The position numbers and the translations under genes were made by a program. From Morinoia aosen (taxonomy: Eukaryota > Arthropoda > Malacostraca > Amphipoda > Talitridae), in contig CM059567.1 in assembly GCA_030386875.1 (NCBI GenBank), forward strand, positions 59,229,934 through 59,293,933: DNA of 64,000 nucleotides, written 5' to 3'. The notes beneath the pieces were generated by a model. The model did not search any database. It worked only from the letters and a program-made list of their open reading frames with translations, and was not told where the DNA came from. How positions within the stretch are numbered: position 1 is the stretch's first letter; each line of letters begins with the position of its first letter. Of this stretch, positions 35,456-46,760 are shown one piece after another.

Positions 35456-36054
35456 CTGGACAAGAGTGATGAACATTAATTGCTGCACAGCATTAGGCTC
35501 GATTAATTGTGTGAGACGCAGCGTAGCCAATATACGCGACAGCTCTGGAAATAATGGCAGGCGATTGGTCTTGTCAGACGAGGGAAAACTACGACTGTAT
35601 ACTTTCAAGGGACAGTGGTCGGCCAATTTGAACCGAATAACAGCTTGATCACTTGATACACTTGAAAAGATAAATCCTCTAAAGTAATCGGGCAGCCTTA
35701 GCAACCGTAATGAAAATGAAAGAGCTAGATAAGCTAGTTTAATCATTCAAGTATACATTCCAATAAAACCTAATTTCACATGCAAGTAAGTGTTTTGATA
35801 GAGTAGACAGGTCCACAGAGCTAAAATTAAAAATAATCTGTGAACATCCTGCCTAAGTCCTCTCTAGCGTGACTAAATAAGAAAGAAGTTATCAACACAG
35901 TAAGGTTTTTATTACTGTGAATTGTTACAATAATGTAGTCATAAATTTACACCGGCTTGAGAGACATCTTGTGAAAGTGAACGCTTTCAAATAACTTCGG
36001 ATAACTGCAAGTTTAAACTAATTTCAACGTACACTGAATGTTAAGAAGTAAGTA
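35456..36054. other. Presumed intron upstream of the 35-kb exon
   Basis: The branch point and upstream exon were not found. No repeat recognised. Confidence 0.4.
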
Positions 36055-36330
36055 TTTGTAAGTTTAAGACTCCTAGCTACATTTTGTGCTAGGAGACGTG
36101 ACCATCTCGTACGGACTGTAGAAAATGGGGAATCTGTGCATAATGGGTGTTCTCACATAGGATTCCCTGCACACTGAAACAGCTAATTAGCAAGGAAGAG
36201 GAAGAAAAGACAAAGAAATTATAAAAAGAAAGACAAGCTAACTGAAAGCAAAAGAGTGAATCACAGAGATAAGTCCCAAAGGCGTATCTACAGCCAAGGT
36301 CAACAAAGCTTCAAGAAGAAAGCTTTCTTC
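36055..36330 (+). repeat. R1-like divergent repeat copy
   Basis: Shares GACTGTAGAAAATGGGGAAT, GTGCATAATGGGTGTTCTCA and the GAAACAGC..GGAAGAGGAAG blocks with the copy at 58.74 kb and, more distantly, with the main R1 copies. The R1 terminal hairpins are absent. Confidence 0.55.
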
Positions 36331-36825
36331 GTTTTCAAAGTTTGCGTTCATTCTAACTAATTTCTCGCATAAATCTCTCATGCATTTTTATTGCACTTAT
36401 CGCGCATCCCTGAAAAAATATGAGCTAATCTTCGAAAAACGATGGTATAAATAAATAAAATTAAGAAAAACGTCATATTAGCTTAGGTTTACCAATAATA
36501 TTTAATCAATTAATCAAGAGTGACAAAGAGACGCTGTTAATGAACAGCGAGAATACGTAGAAGAAAAATGTTCTGGGCTAGCATTATTATTCATATAAAA
36601 TCTACGGAGACACTTGGCCAAATTCTATGAAATGGACAAAAGTCCACGGATACTAAAGGCCAAGGATGATCGAAGACTACCGCCAACGACAAAATTTTTG
36701 TGCCCCGAAGGCAACTCCCTCAAAACCAGCAGCAGATGATGGGGGACAAAATTGTTGAAAGTGAACATGTGAGTTGATGAAATTGTATTCCACTTGCAGT
36801 GAATCGATGTTTTTATAATGAATTT

Positions 36826-36935
36826 ATTCGGGCCCACAAGTAGCTACAGTATCTATACTCAAATGTTTCCATTGTACTAGACAAGAAACAATCTACTGTT
36901 GTACCGCTTATGATAAACAATTTTTTTAATTACTT
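36826..36935 (+). repeat. R4 small dispersed repeat
   Basis: Contains TTCGGGCCCACAAGTAGCTA, CCATTGTACTAGACAAG and an AT-rich tail, matching the copies at 12990 and, inverted, at 38765. Confidence 0.65.
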
Positions 36936-38764
36936 GTAGTTTTCCGCAAATCGGGTTCCGTATTCACTCGCTAACCTCAATTAGGCAGAAACAGGGAAGC
37001 CGCACGAGAGCGTCTAAGGCCAATTAGATGCAGTTTTGAAGCAGCGACTGCAGCAAAATCCGACGCCAAAATTCTCTCAGGCCGAATTGAATTTCAGTAA
37101 AAGCTCTAGAGAGTGAAGATCAAAAGAGTTCGTTAACGGTCACTTCGTGGACGGCAGAGGACCGTCGAGACCAAATCAAAGTTGCTTACAGCAGAGCATC
37201 GCGGGATGCAGATGTAATTATGCAGATGAAACCGAGCTCTGCGGCCCTCAAGCGGCCAGTCCTGTCCCTAAAAGAAGCCGATCTCAACAGCTCCTAACGG
37301 CTGAATCGGAAATTAAATTGCCTGCTCAAGCAGGACGGCCCATCTTCTTTTCCCACTTTTTAAGCACCGTTTCTAAAACAGGCGCGGTGGTGAGAAGTCA
37401 CCTCACGCGAGGTTGTGTTTTTTTTTAAGAAGGTAATCTAAGCTTAGGGTGCTCAAGAGTTACATTTTAGAATAATTTCTGGATCACTATGCAGGCATTT
37501 GAAAATCTAGTCAGTTCTTTTGATTTTATAATTTGGAAAACGTTAAAAGTTCGTTCAATTTTCCTATTCTTGGCACAATCTTTGAGATGTACACCGGGAT
37601 GAGTGTTAAGATTCCGGTGTTAAAGCAACCAATTACGCCATGGAAAGCACTAGCTACATCTCAAAGACCTGTTGATATCATTTACAAGCCTTTCTCACAT
37701 AACCTTGTATCCAGCCCACACACAACAGAAACTGGTCAACTCAGCATTAATTACACTCCGTATAACACGCTATATATTATTAACATTATGAGCATGTAGA
37801 GCTATTCCCAAAAAATTCATCCCGTTACAAATCGCAGCTGAATGAATTTAGCCGTAAGCGTCAGTTACATCCAACGTGGGTTACACGTTCTTCGCTTCGA
37901 TTTCACACTACTCGCTCACCCATATATCTACATGCAATACTTCATTCTTTCAGTATCTCCTGCTCTAAATAACTTCAATTTTGTAATCTCAAGATCTTTT
38001 CTATGCGCAACATCACCTCTCAATCAACCACAAAACTGGTTTACAACTACATGTTTTGCTATTAGATTTATTTAACGGTGAGTACACGAGAAACTCTGTG
38101 CCTCCACATGTCAGAAGCACGTGACTATCAACGTGACAGAAGAAGGAAATACAAAGAAAATATAAAAAAAGACACGATAACTGAAAAAAGCGGAAATCAC
38201 AGAGATAAATACCAAAGACCTAGCTAAAGCTGAGGTGACCAAAACGTGAAGAAGAAACCGCTAAAAACTTCCTTCCTTCCCCTCAGCTACTGCAGAATGC
38301 ATGTGATCTACCTCCTGCACAGAGTACCTTTTCAAATTTCGTAAAGAATAATATGTTTGAACAATGACCGTGTTTAGATTTTTAAAATATATATATATCA
38401 GAAAACAAGTTATTATGTTACTGACTTCGTATTTAATCAAAACCATCAAAAGATCGTTACCTTATGATAACAGACGTTCAAAATTACGGGTTCAAATTTA
38501 AAACTCCACTTCACTGTGAAATGTTGTTGTACTGCGCTTTCAACCCTTCAGTGCATTATCATCATTAATATTTACTATTGATATAATATTACTGGCGTAA
38601 TATTCCTAATAAGAGCTTAAAGTTGATATTACCACTACAAGCGAACCCGAAAATTGAAATTCTATACAAAGCGAGCGTTCCCTCAAATTATAGAGGCATG
38701 AAACCGGAAATAAGCTCTGAAGCGCCTCTGGATATCGCGCCACTCAGCAGAAAGCAATTTAAAC
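36936..38764. other. Non-coding stretch
   Basis: A 93-codon + frame (37147-37428) in a GC-richer patch is unrecognised. At about 38085-38260 a weak R1-like fragment (AGAAGGAAATACAAAGAAAA) is possible. A short TA run lies at about 38385-38400. Confidence 0.35.
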
Positions 38765-38912
38765 AATTTTCAAGCATTTTAAAGAATTTTTAAAAATTTT
38801 AAACAATTTATTAACCACGATTGATATAGCAATAGATTGTATCTCAAGTCTAGTACAGTGGAGATATTTGAGTATAGCTACTTGTGGGCCGGAATAAGTT
38901 CAGCGAATTCTA
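38765..38912 (-). repeat. R4 small dispersed repeat, inverted copy
   Basis: Reverse-strand copy with TTGAGTATAGCTACTTGTGG and an AT-rich left part. It fits the + copies at 12990 and 36826. Confidence 0.65.
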
Positions 38913-39434
38913 CGGCATCTTATCACCAAAGCTATTTTTGAAATGTACAGTAATGTTTAACCTAATTTATCACTGAAGCTGTTCCAAAAAGAAACCAAGA
39001 GCCAAACTTGCGCCTCACATCTACTCACAGGTCGTCGCTCACACTGATGAATGATAATGAACCTCATTAACCCCGAGAAATCCCAGTTCGTTAAGCAGTC
39101 GTTAATTAATTCTTAGACAAAATACATCAGCACTACCGTTCTCTACACAGCGGGAAATTTGCTCAAAAATCTACGTTTTTTGAGCTCAAGTTTTCATTTC
39201 TTAGTTCTCATTCTGAAACAGCGGAATTAGTTTATCCAAAAAAGTGGAGTTTCTTCTACCTTTTCCCAATGCAGAAGCTTGTGAATTGTAAAATTTTCTC
39301 TATGATAAATTACTTGAAGAATCTAAATTTATGCCATTACTAGGCCCACAACCGTCCAGCATCAGGCACTATTTTCGTGTAAAGGCAACAGGAACATTTC
39401 ACAGATTTTCCGATTCTATACAACTGCTTGCACA
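38913..39434. other. Non-coding stretch
   Basis: Nothing recognised. Confidence 0.4.
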
Positions 39435-39805
39435 ATCCATACGAACTAACGCATTCGATATCCACACAGTGCCAATATTATGTCATCTTTCAACAACTAC
39501 GTCACGATTCAACCACACAGTAGCAATATTAGGCCATCTTCCAGCATATAGCCAACAACTCAATCACACAGTATATACCAACATTTCGCCAACTACCAGC
39601 AAATAGCCAACAACTCAACTACACAGTACCAATATTTGGTCCAACTTAACTTAAAGCCAACAACTTCACAGAGTACCAATATTATGACAACTTCAAGTAA
39701 ATAGCCAACAACTCAACTACACAGTACCAATATTTGGTCAACTTAACTTATAGCCAACAACTTAACACAGTACCAATATTATGACAACTTCTAGCATACA
39801 GCCCA
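39435..39805. repeat. About 50-bp degenerate tandem repeat
   Basis: Seven to eight units share AGCCAACAACTCAACTACAC, AGTACCAATATT and a TGGTCAACTTAACT or ATGACAACTTC end. Two longer units (about 39650 and 39760) form a dimer. Confidence 0.8.
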
Positions 39806-40074
39806 CAACTCAAGCGATATCTCATTCAGGACTACGCACCCGCCCACATCCCAATTAAGACAACAGACCAACGCTCCCAATTAAGGAAACCGTCCCAGGC
39901 CCTTGCCAGATTCTGTCGATTCCATGGTCATTTTGCATGTTTTTGTTGTAAAAGGACCCTTAGGTGGTGGACTATTCGTTCCTAAAATTTTATGGCGCTA
40001 CGGACAATAATAAGGGGACCAAAATCTTTCACTTTTTCCCGATTTTGACCCCACCTAAAAAGAGAACAAATGGG

Positions 40075-40995
40075 AAATGGAAAAAAAGCTGAATTTGAGT
40101 TTGTTAGAAATGTTCCAAGGATTCTAAAACTGTCTTTGCTTTTGTTCTAGCATCAAAACTGAAAGAGAAGTTCCATTATGAAATATCAATATTAGTGAAA
40201 TATCAATACCTGAAAAACCAATGTCGAATTTTTGCAAAATCTAAGGCCTCAATCGAAAAAATGAATGGAATCAATTGTGTTTCTTTTCAAAGGTTACATA
40301 TCATGGTAAAATTTCATACGAATCAGACTGAAAATAAAAAATTTCATTTTGTTGGAAAAAAATCAAATTTTTTTTTTCTTTTTTTTTGAAATCACAATTC
40401 ACAGTTTGAATATGAAGTTATGTATGGAAAATATCAAAATAAAAATTAAAACTGCATTCTATTACATCAATTGTTCATTATATTACACTTCAACAAACAA
40501 TTTTGTTTTTTGCTTATACCCAACGCTTCTAATTTTCAACATTCATCCTGGAACTAGTTCTCGAGTTTTAATGCTAGAACAAATCCAAAGACAGTTTTAG
40601 AATCCTTGAAACATTTCTAACAAACTCAAATTCGGCTTTTTTTTAAATTCGAATTCTTTGAAAAAATATATAGCTCTAAAAACAAAAAAAAGTTGCTGAT
40701 TTTTGAAATTTCAAAAAATTTTGAAAAAATAGAAAAAATTTGAATTTGAAAAAAAGCCGAATTTGAGTTTGTTAGAAATGTTTTAAGGGTTCTAAAACTG
40801 TCTTTGTTTTTGTTCTAGCATCAAAACTGAAGGAGAAGTTTCAATCTGAAATATCAATAAAAATATACCAAAAACACATTTTTCGTCAAAAAAAAAAATA
40901 AGGCCTAAATCGAAAAAATGATGGGAGTAAAAAAGGTTTACTTTCACAAAATACATATACTGGCCAATTTTCAAACGAATCGGAAGAAAAAAGTT
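40075..40995. repeat. Direct-plus-inverted repeat complex
   Basis: A block of about 260 bp at 40075-40335 recurs in direct orientation at 40738-40995. Shared landmarks are GAATTTGAGTTTGTTAGAAA, AAACTGTCTTTG, TTGTTCTAGCATCAAAACTG and ATCGAAAAAATGA. Between them, 40540-40650 carries about 110 bp of the same block inverted (TTTTAATGCTAGAACAAA, AAGACAGTTTTAGAATCC). The RNA of either strand could fold into long hairpins. No coding capacity is seen. Confidence 0.82.
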
Positions 40996-41739
40996 GAAAA
41001 AGTGGGACGGTTACCTTAAGACAGCAGACTGCCAGAATTTCGTAACGGTCTTCGTAAAATATTAAAACCTATTTCAGAGCAGCGTTCAAACGTTTCAGAC
41101 TTTCAGCTATTTGATACGCTTGTACATTGCGTTTATCATTGTTTTGAAATTTCTTCAGAATAATTTCAACAATTTTTCCCTGTGATGGATTGTTGATTAC
41201 GACTGGATAAGCATCACATCTGAGAGCTGGATTGGCCTCAACAATGAGGCGAAGAGAACAAGATTTTGCTCAAAGGCGTGTTAGAGCACAATTGGAGTGC
41301 AGCGGAGTATGGATGATTTGTTTCGGTACAAGCAGCAATCAGTGCACTTTTTCGAAAGTATCTCAAGCGAACATATAAAATAAAATAGATCACAAGCTTT
41401 CTTCACGCTGAAATTCTTTAATTAAACCTTATTTTTAACAAGAATTTGACCATAATAAAAAAAGAACTCGGAATCTGTAAGCTCTGTGGGGTTGTCGAAT
41501 TCTGAATGGAACAAATAGTCGAATTTTCATTTGAAAGTTGAGTAGAATAATGATCGTTCAATGGAATTTCATTAAAAGAATATATTTTGGAAAAAAACAC
41601 TCTGGGAGTCCTGACCAGAAGGAGAGTACAGCAGGATTTATGTTATCATGATAGTTATGATTATTACCATATTATTATCATGACTATTAGCATTACCATT
41701 ATTATAAGTTAGTTCAAGATTCTCTGGCCTCGTAAAATG
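40996..41739. other. Non-coding stretch
   Basis: An imperfect ATT/ATC-rich run lies at about 41640-41705. Nothing else recognised. Confidence 0.4.
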
Positions 41740-41812
41740 CGATCTCAACAGAGAGATGAAGAAACCATTTAGTATGGACGGCAGGAAACCAGGAGTCTAT
41801 GCAGAAGGTACG
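41740..41812 (+). repeat. R1 dispersed repeat, fragment
   Basis: The fragment runs from AGAGATGAAGAAACCATTTA to GGAGTCTATGCAGAAGGTA. It is cut off abruptly where the 35-bp inverted repeat and the Penelope-like element begin. Confidence 0.6.
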
Positions 41813-41818
41813 CCCCCA

Positions 41819-41917
41819 CATAACAATACATTCGCAAAAGTTAGTCCTAATGCGTTAATAGAGGGAATCGCAATGGGTAACGGCATTAGGACCAACTTTT
41901 GTGAATGTATTGTTATG
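41819..41917. repeat. 35-bp-arm inverted repeat at the retroelement boundary
   Basis: Left arm 41819-41853 (starts CATAACAATACATTC) and right arm 41883-41917 (ends GAATGTATTGTTATG) pair over 35 positions with two mismatches around a 29-nt loop. It lies exactly between the R1 fragment and the Penelope-like element. Confidence 0.85.
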
Positions 41918-42619
41918 TTTCCACGAGAAAAAATGGTTAGCCGATTGTCCTGCAGTTTTCAGGCCTGTTTTTTACAGCCGGTATGTCGATGATAAATTTT
42001 TACTTTTTAAGAGCTTTTCACATGCCGAATCTTTCTTGAATTATCTGAGTGGGAAACACCCATCCATTAAATTTACAATGGAAATGGAAATCTAACAAAT
42101 CATCGTTTCTTGATTGTCTGATCTCAAAGAATGGTGCAAGTTTTGTAACATCTGTTTATCGTAAGCCAACAATTACTGGTTTGGGTACTAGTTTTTTTTA
42201 GTTTCTGTCATAAAATTTTCAAGGTAAACGGAATAAAGACTCTGTTAAATAGGGCTTATAATATATGTTCTTCGTTCAATGATATACATGCAGAATTTGA
42301 TTTTTTACGAGATTTCTTCTATAATAATGGTTTTCCTACAGGAATCGCAAACTCCCAAATTAAAAAGTTTTTATCTGGAAAATATTCTCAGTCGAACATT
42401 GATATCAGATCCGATAGTTTTCATTACTGCACTCTACCCTATTTTGGTTCCCCATCTGAAAAACTGGCCCGTGAATTAAAGTCTCTTTTTGATAGGTATT
42501 TTCTTACTATCAACCTGTGTGTAATTTTGATTAATAAGGCAAAAATAGGCTCTTTTTTTCGGCACAAGGAATCCATCCCTGGTCTAATGCGTTCTTGTGT
42601 CATTTGTAAATATTGTTGA

Positions 42620-42922
42620 GTGCAGTGCACATCGGCGTACGTCGGGATGACGTCACGCAGTATTTACACAAGAATAGCAGAACACCGCGGTAGGAGCCAC
42701 CGTACCGGGAACTTGCTTGCACATCCTCCTCATTCAGCCGTATGCAACCATGCTGAACAGTGCAATATAGTAGTTCGTGAGGAAGATTTTAAAGTCATTG
42801 ATAGCGCTCCCAATGAGTTTGACCTACGAATTTTAGAATCCCTTCATATTTTTAAAGGAAAACATTCCCTAAATAATATGCTTGTTCCTATCAGTAAATT
42901 CAAAGTGTGTAAAAGTAAATAG
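42620..42922 (+). pseudogene. GIY-YIG endonuclease segment of the Penelope-like element
   Basis: About 100 residues remain open. The Y-V-G-M-T-S-R motif is followed by Y-T-R-I-A-E-H-R-G, a His/Cys-containing stretch (H-P-P-H-S-A-V-C-N-H) and an R-I-L-E-S motif, all in the order expected for this nuclease in Penelope-like elements. The first strand of the fold lies across the TGA at 42617-42619, so the segment is broken from the reverse transcriptase part. Confidence 0.75.
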
Positions 42923-43091
42923 TAAATTCATAGTGTGTATTTTTTTGTTACTTTTTTGCTAGTTTTTAGGCATAGTTTGACATTTATTTATCTTTTTGTT
43001 GATAAAATTGTTTTTTTTTTACTTTTTTGTATTGCTTGTATTCTTCGTAATGTTTGTACTTTTTGCACTTTTTTGAATTCTTTGTATTTTA

Positions 43092-43135
43092 CAGAACTGA
43101 AGATGGAGCTGGACTCCGAAACGTTTTCGATTTTG
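43092..43135 (+). ncRNA. Degenerate hammerhead-like motif behind the Penelope-like element
   Basis: The core CTGAAGA (43097-43103, pattern CUGANGA) and GAAA (43118-43121) flank a stem GGAG/CTCC (43105-43108 with 43114-43117). An outer stem CAGAA/TTTTG (43092-43096 with 43131-43135, one G-U) closes the structure. The third stem is only CG/CG, the A-U pair before the cleavage site is absent, and one extra U sits after the core, so it is probably inactive. Hammerheads are known in Penelope-like elements, which makes the position meaningful. Confidence 0.45.
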
Positions 43136-43150
43136 TTTTTTTCTCACTTT

Positions 43151-43739
43151 GAATAAATATGACTAGTTTTATTGGCATTTTCTTCGCTTTTAAATTTCAA
43201 TTCACTTTAAAATTGACAATTCACCAACGTCCTTCATAAAACTACCATTTTGCATCCAATTCCCTTTACAATTGACAACTCACCCACGTTCTTCATAAAG
43301 TCACCACTTTACAACCCACTCACATTATACCTCGCCTACCTCGCTCATAATGTTACGCCGAATTCCACATCACTTTCGTCCGACCGGCCCGGCGCACGTC
43401 TGTTCATTTCCGTCTAATAACTTCACGCAATATTGGCTACGGAGCAAAAACTCGCGCGGGTTCGGCAGGCGATGCATCAGCTTCAATAAATTCCACATTG
43501 ACACCATTTGGTCGACATTTACTTTAATTTGGCCAATAAATCATGGGGTTAAGTGTCGGCCTCGCTCGCGTTGAAGCCGCATTAGTATTCGCGGAAGAAA
43601 CGCCTCTTTTGACGCCAGTTCTGAGTCTGGGACTTACGAGCACGACGAGGGATGACGTCTTGGTTTGGAATGGAATCATGGTTATGGAATGATGGTGTGC
43701 GTCTAGGAGGGAAATTGAAAGTTGGTGTTTGAGGGTGTT
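43151..43739. other. Non-coding stretch
   Basis: A diverged duplication of about 65 bp (CAATTCACTTTA.AATTGACAA, CTTCATAAA.CACC) lies at about 43197-43325. A GC-richer patch follows. No gene recognised. Confidence 0.4.
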
Positions 43740-43950
43740 TTGAGGAGGGTAGTATGGAGGGAGGGATGTGAGCGAAATAGAGGAAAGGGTTGTAAGCGAA
43801 ATAGGGGGAAGGGTTGTGAGTGAAATAGAGGGAAGGGCTGTGAGTGAAATAGAGGGAAGGGTTGTGAGTGAAATAGAGGGAAGGGTTGTGAGTGAAATAG
43901 AGGGAAGGGGTGTGAGCGAAATAGAGTAAGGGGTGTGAGCGAAAAAGATG
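43740..43950. repeat. 24-bp minisatellite
   Basis: About nine copies of GTGAGTGAAATAGAGGGAAG then GGTT. The minus-strand Phe/His/Pro-rich frames across it are artefacts. Confidence 0.9.
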
Positions 43951-44429
43951 AAAAATGAGAGCGAAATCGTGAAGAATTAAAGAAACAAGAAACGTGAAGA
44001 AGAGAAGAAAATGCTTGAAAACGATAGCAGAAAATACATATGGAAAGAAGATGAGCGAAAAAGGAAAAAATAAAAAACGGAAAGAGCCGGAGCGAGAAAT
44101 AAAAATAACCATAACATAAATCGAACATAAAGAAGAACAAGAGCAGACGAAGCAAAAAATACGAAAACAACAAAAGGAGCGAAAACAACAAAAGAAGCGA
44201 GAAGAATAAACAGTATGAGAAGAATGAAGGACTTGCGGGCACGAAGTGAATGCACCACAGCACGGCGACGTGCGACAGAACAGACAGGTCTCAGGGCACG
44301 ACGAGGCCGCGCCAACTGATGGTGTGTAATTAGGCAGGGCTGAAGGGTGACGTGGTATTAAAGTGTGATGTTGTCACCCGTGGCAAGTGATGAGGCACGG
44401 CGTGATGCATTGTATTGTGCAGGAATTAA
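43951..44429. other. Purine-rich non-coding stretch
   Basis: A+G-rich on the + strand, with degenerate GAGCGAAAAC.AACAAAAG repeats at about 44150-44200. Nothing else recognised. Confidence 0.4.
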
Positions 44430-44935
44430 GGAGAAAGTATAAGAAGAAAAGCAAGAGAAAGAAAGAGAAGCGGGAGGAAGGGAAGCAAGAGAAAAGAAGA
44501 GAGGCCAGAGAAAGGAAGAGAAACACGAGAAAGGAAGGAAAGAGTGCAGAAAAAGAGCAGAAGGAAAGAATACAGAAAGATAAGCAAAAGGAAAGAGTAC
44601 AGAAAAATAGGCAAAAGGAAAAAGTACAGAAAGAGAGCAGAAGGAAAGAGTACGGGAAGAGGGGCAGAAGGAAAGAATACAGAAAAAGAGCAGAAGGAAA
44701 GAATACAGAAAAAGAGCAGAAGGAAAGAATAAAGAAAGAGAGCAGATGGATAGAGTGCAGAAAGAGAGGCAAAAGGAAAGAGTGCAGAAAGAGAGGCACA
44801 AGGAAAGAGTGCAGAAAGAGAGGCAGAAGGAAAGAGTGCAGAATGAGAGGCAGAAGGAAAGAGTGCAGAGAGGCAGAGGGAAAGAATACAGAAAGAGAGG
44901 CAGAAGGACAGAATACAGAACGAGACCACAACAAA
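44430..44935. repeat. 27-bp purine-strand minisatellite
   Basis: About 500 bp in which the + strand is almost pure purine. The best units are 27 bp: AGAAAGAGAGGCAGAAGGAA then AGAGTGC. The Lys/Arg/Glu-rich + frames (up to 190 codons) and Phe/Ser/Leu-rich - frames are by-products. It runs directly into an R1 copy. Confidence 0.9.
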
Positions 44936-45262
44936 GATGTTCAAAGTAAGGAAAGTTGAAGGCACCATTTAGTCCTGAGCTAAGGAAACGCGGAATCTAT
45001 GCACAAGATGTGTTCACGCAGAAGATCCCTCGCGCATAGAAACAATAAGTTGCGAAGGATGGTTAGGAAACAATATTGTTGAGGAAGAAGAATGTTAGCG
45101 ATGCTGAAAAATTGAGCAGCAGTGAACCGAACAAGATGATCCTTAAAAAGACATTTTATTTATACAAATAGGCGGTCCGTTTAACTCTCAGCTCCGAACC
45201 TGACATTTCGCCCAGGGAATTTTTATTCCCATATGTACAATAGTTGCATCCCCTGAGGGGAG
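44928..45262 (+). repeat. R1 dispersed repeat copy
   Basis: Begins inside GACCACAACAAAGATGTTCA, followed by CACCATTTAGTCC and GCGGAATCTATGCACAAGA. It has the subfamily insertion GCAGAAGATCCCTCGCGCAT. It ends with GTACAATAGTTGCATCC then CCTGAGGGG. The CA-rich array at about 45335 follows within 75 bp. Confidence 0.8.
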
Positions 45263-45334
45263 ACGAGGTTAAGGGATGACCATGACAAGGGCTAAATGTT
45301 GTGAATATAAGAAGCAATACCACCGTTTGCGTCA

Positions 45335-45435
45335 CACACACCATGCCACACACACACAACACACAGACACACACACACAGACACACACACACAACACACC
45401 ACACACACATACAACACACACACACAACCTGCCAC
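45335..45435. repeat. CA-rich microsatellite
   Basis: Interrupted (CA)n/(ACAC)n with ACAACACACC variants. Long His/Thr and Val/Cys frames are artefacts. Confidence 0.9.
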
Positions 45436-46309
45436 ACACAGAAGATCCCCCCACAAAGGTGCCCTGGTACTTGCTTATTAAGTAAACGTGTGAGCCGTAG
45501 GGCAGCGAGCGGCGAGCCAGAGGCGGGCGGGCATCGCCAGACTTTAACGAGCGGGGCAGCAAAGTTGCGGTGTGATATCACGTGGGGGAGTTAGGGTGTC
45601 CGTTTTTGCGGCGAATTCTATAGTGTAAGGGATGTGGAAGATTTCAAAAGGGGTGCCGCGCGTTGGTGGTCGTTATTATCAACTTAGGATCATAATGTTA
45701 AGATAGTTTGAAAATCAATGATGTTTTTTGTATGATCTTTATTAGAAATGAACTGTTTATATTCATTTTTTTCTTGAATGTAGGAGTGGGATTTTAATGC
45801 ATAGAGTTTTATCTAATCAAGGTTTAGGCTAATGAAGGCATGAGTAAGGTGAGAATGCTATGATACCAACGAAATGTGAATGCTACGAAGGAGTTGTAAA
45901 TATAAAAAAAATATTGCAATGAATCATTGAATAGCAATGAAAATGGAATTGGAAATTATAACATCAGTTTAGTCACTAGTTTCGAAAAGAGAAATTCGGA
46001 GCTCGCGTTCTCCCCGGAACATCGCAGGCAGCAATTCAGGTGTTCAGACGTGTTCAGTTCGTGTGACGTGTACGAGGACTACAGAAGGAGAGCAGATATT
46101 TATGCATGGACGCATTCTTTCCCAGAAAGACGACATTTTGATGGAAGCGCAAACGGACTCATTCTATAAACAAAAGGAATTTTCAAGTCGCAATTGTTCT
46201 GCTATTCCACCTGTCAAACAACATTCGCAATTTGAGAATATGGGCAACAGTTAGGGAGTTAATATCTAATGAATCTACGCATTCTTACTCAGAAAGATGA
46301 CGCAGACGG
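45436..46309. other. Non-coding stretch
   Basis: An 80-codon + frame at 45927-46169 is unrecognised and no splice structure is evident. Confidence 0.35.
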
Positions 46310-46760
46310 ACTCATCCCATCAACAACACTATATAAAACTTTATTTTCAACCCGCAATTGCTGTATTATTGCACCCGTCCGACAAAAAAAAAAGAGTTAT
46401 TCCAACTCGTAATTGTTGTATTCTTTCGCCCGTCAAACAAAAAAAGAAAAGAGATTTTTCAACGCGCAATTATTGTTGTTATTCCACCAGTAAAACAAAA
46501 AAGAAAAAATTTCATCAACGCGCAATTGTTGTGTTTTTTCACCCGTCAAACATAAGAGAAAAGATTTTTTTCAACGCGAAATAATTGTTGTTATTCCACC
46601 CGTAAAACAAAAAGAAAATTACTTCAACGCGCAACTATAGTGGGATTTCCCCCGTCAAACAAAAAATAAAAGAGCTATTTCAACCCGCAATAATTGTTGT
46701 CTTACTCCACCCGTCAAACAAAAAAAGTAAGAGATATTTCAACTCTAAATTTCAACACCC
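46310..46760. repeat. About 57-60 bp degenerate tandem repeat
   Basis: Eight units share TTCAACGCGCAATTGTTGT, ATTCCACCCGTCAAACAAAA and a purine-rich AAGAAAAGAGAT link. The frames are by-products. Confidence 0.82.

Larger units (their letters stand above)
41890..43150 (+). mobile_element. Penelope-like retroelement relic (RT plus GIY-YIG)
   Basis: Three reading frames joined by frameshifts and a stop show the 3' part of a Penelope-like polyprotein. The reverse transcriptase active-site motif YVDD lies at about 41982-41993, within R-Y-V-D-D-K-F-L. RT-thumb-like text with Y-R-K-P-T-I-T-G-L follows near 42155-42185. The GIY-YIG nuclease core Y-V-G-M-T-S-R with downstream R-I-A-E-H lies at about 42638-42690. 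The frame breaks are after 42092, within the T run near 42195, and at the TGA at 42617-42619. The upstream RT motifs are missing, so the copy is 5'-truncated and inactive. A T-rich 3' region follows. RT coupled to GIY-YIG is diagnostic of Penelope-like elements. Confidence 0.85.

Noticed and set aside
44374-44968. Frames of up to 190 codons, Lys/Arg/Glu-rich on one strand and Ser/Leu/Phe-rich on the other
   Set aside because: Both come from the polypurine minisatellite. The apparent nuclear or membrane protein look is compositional only.
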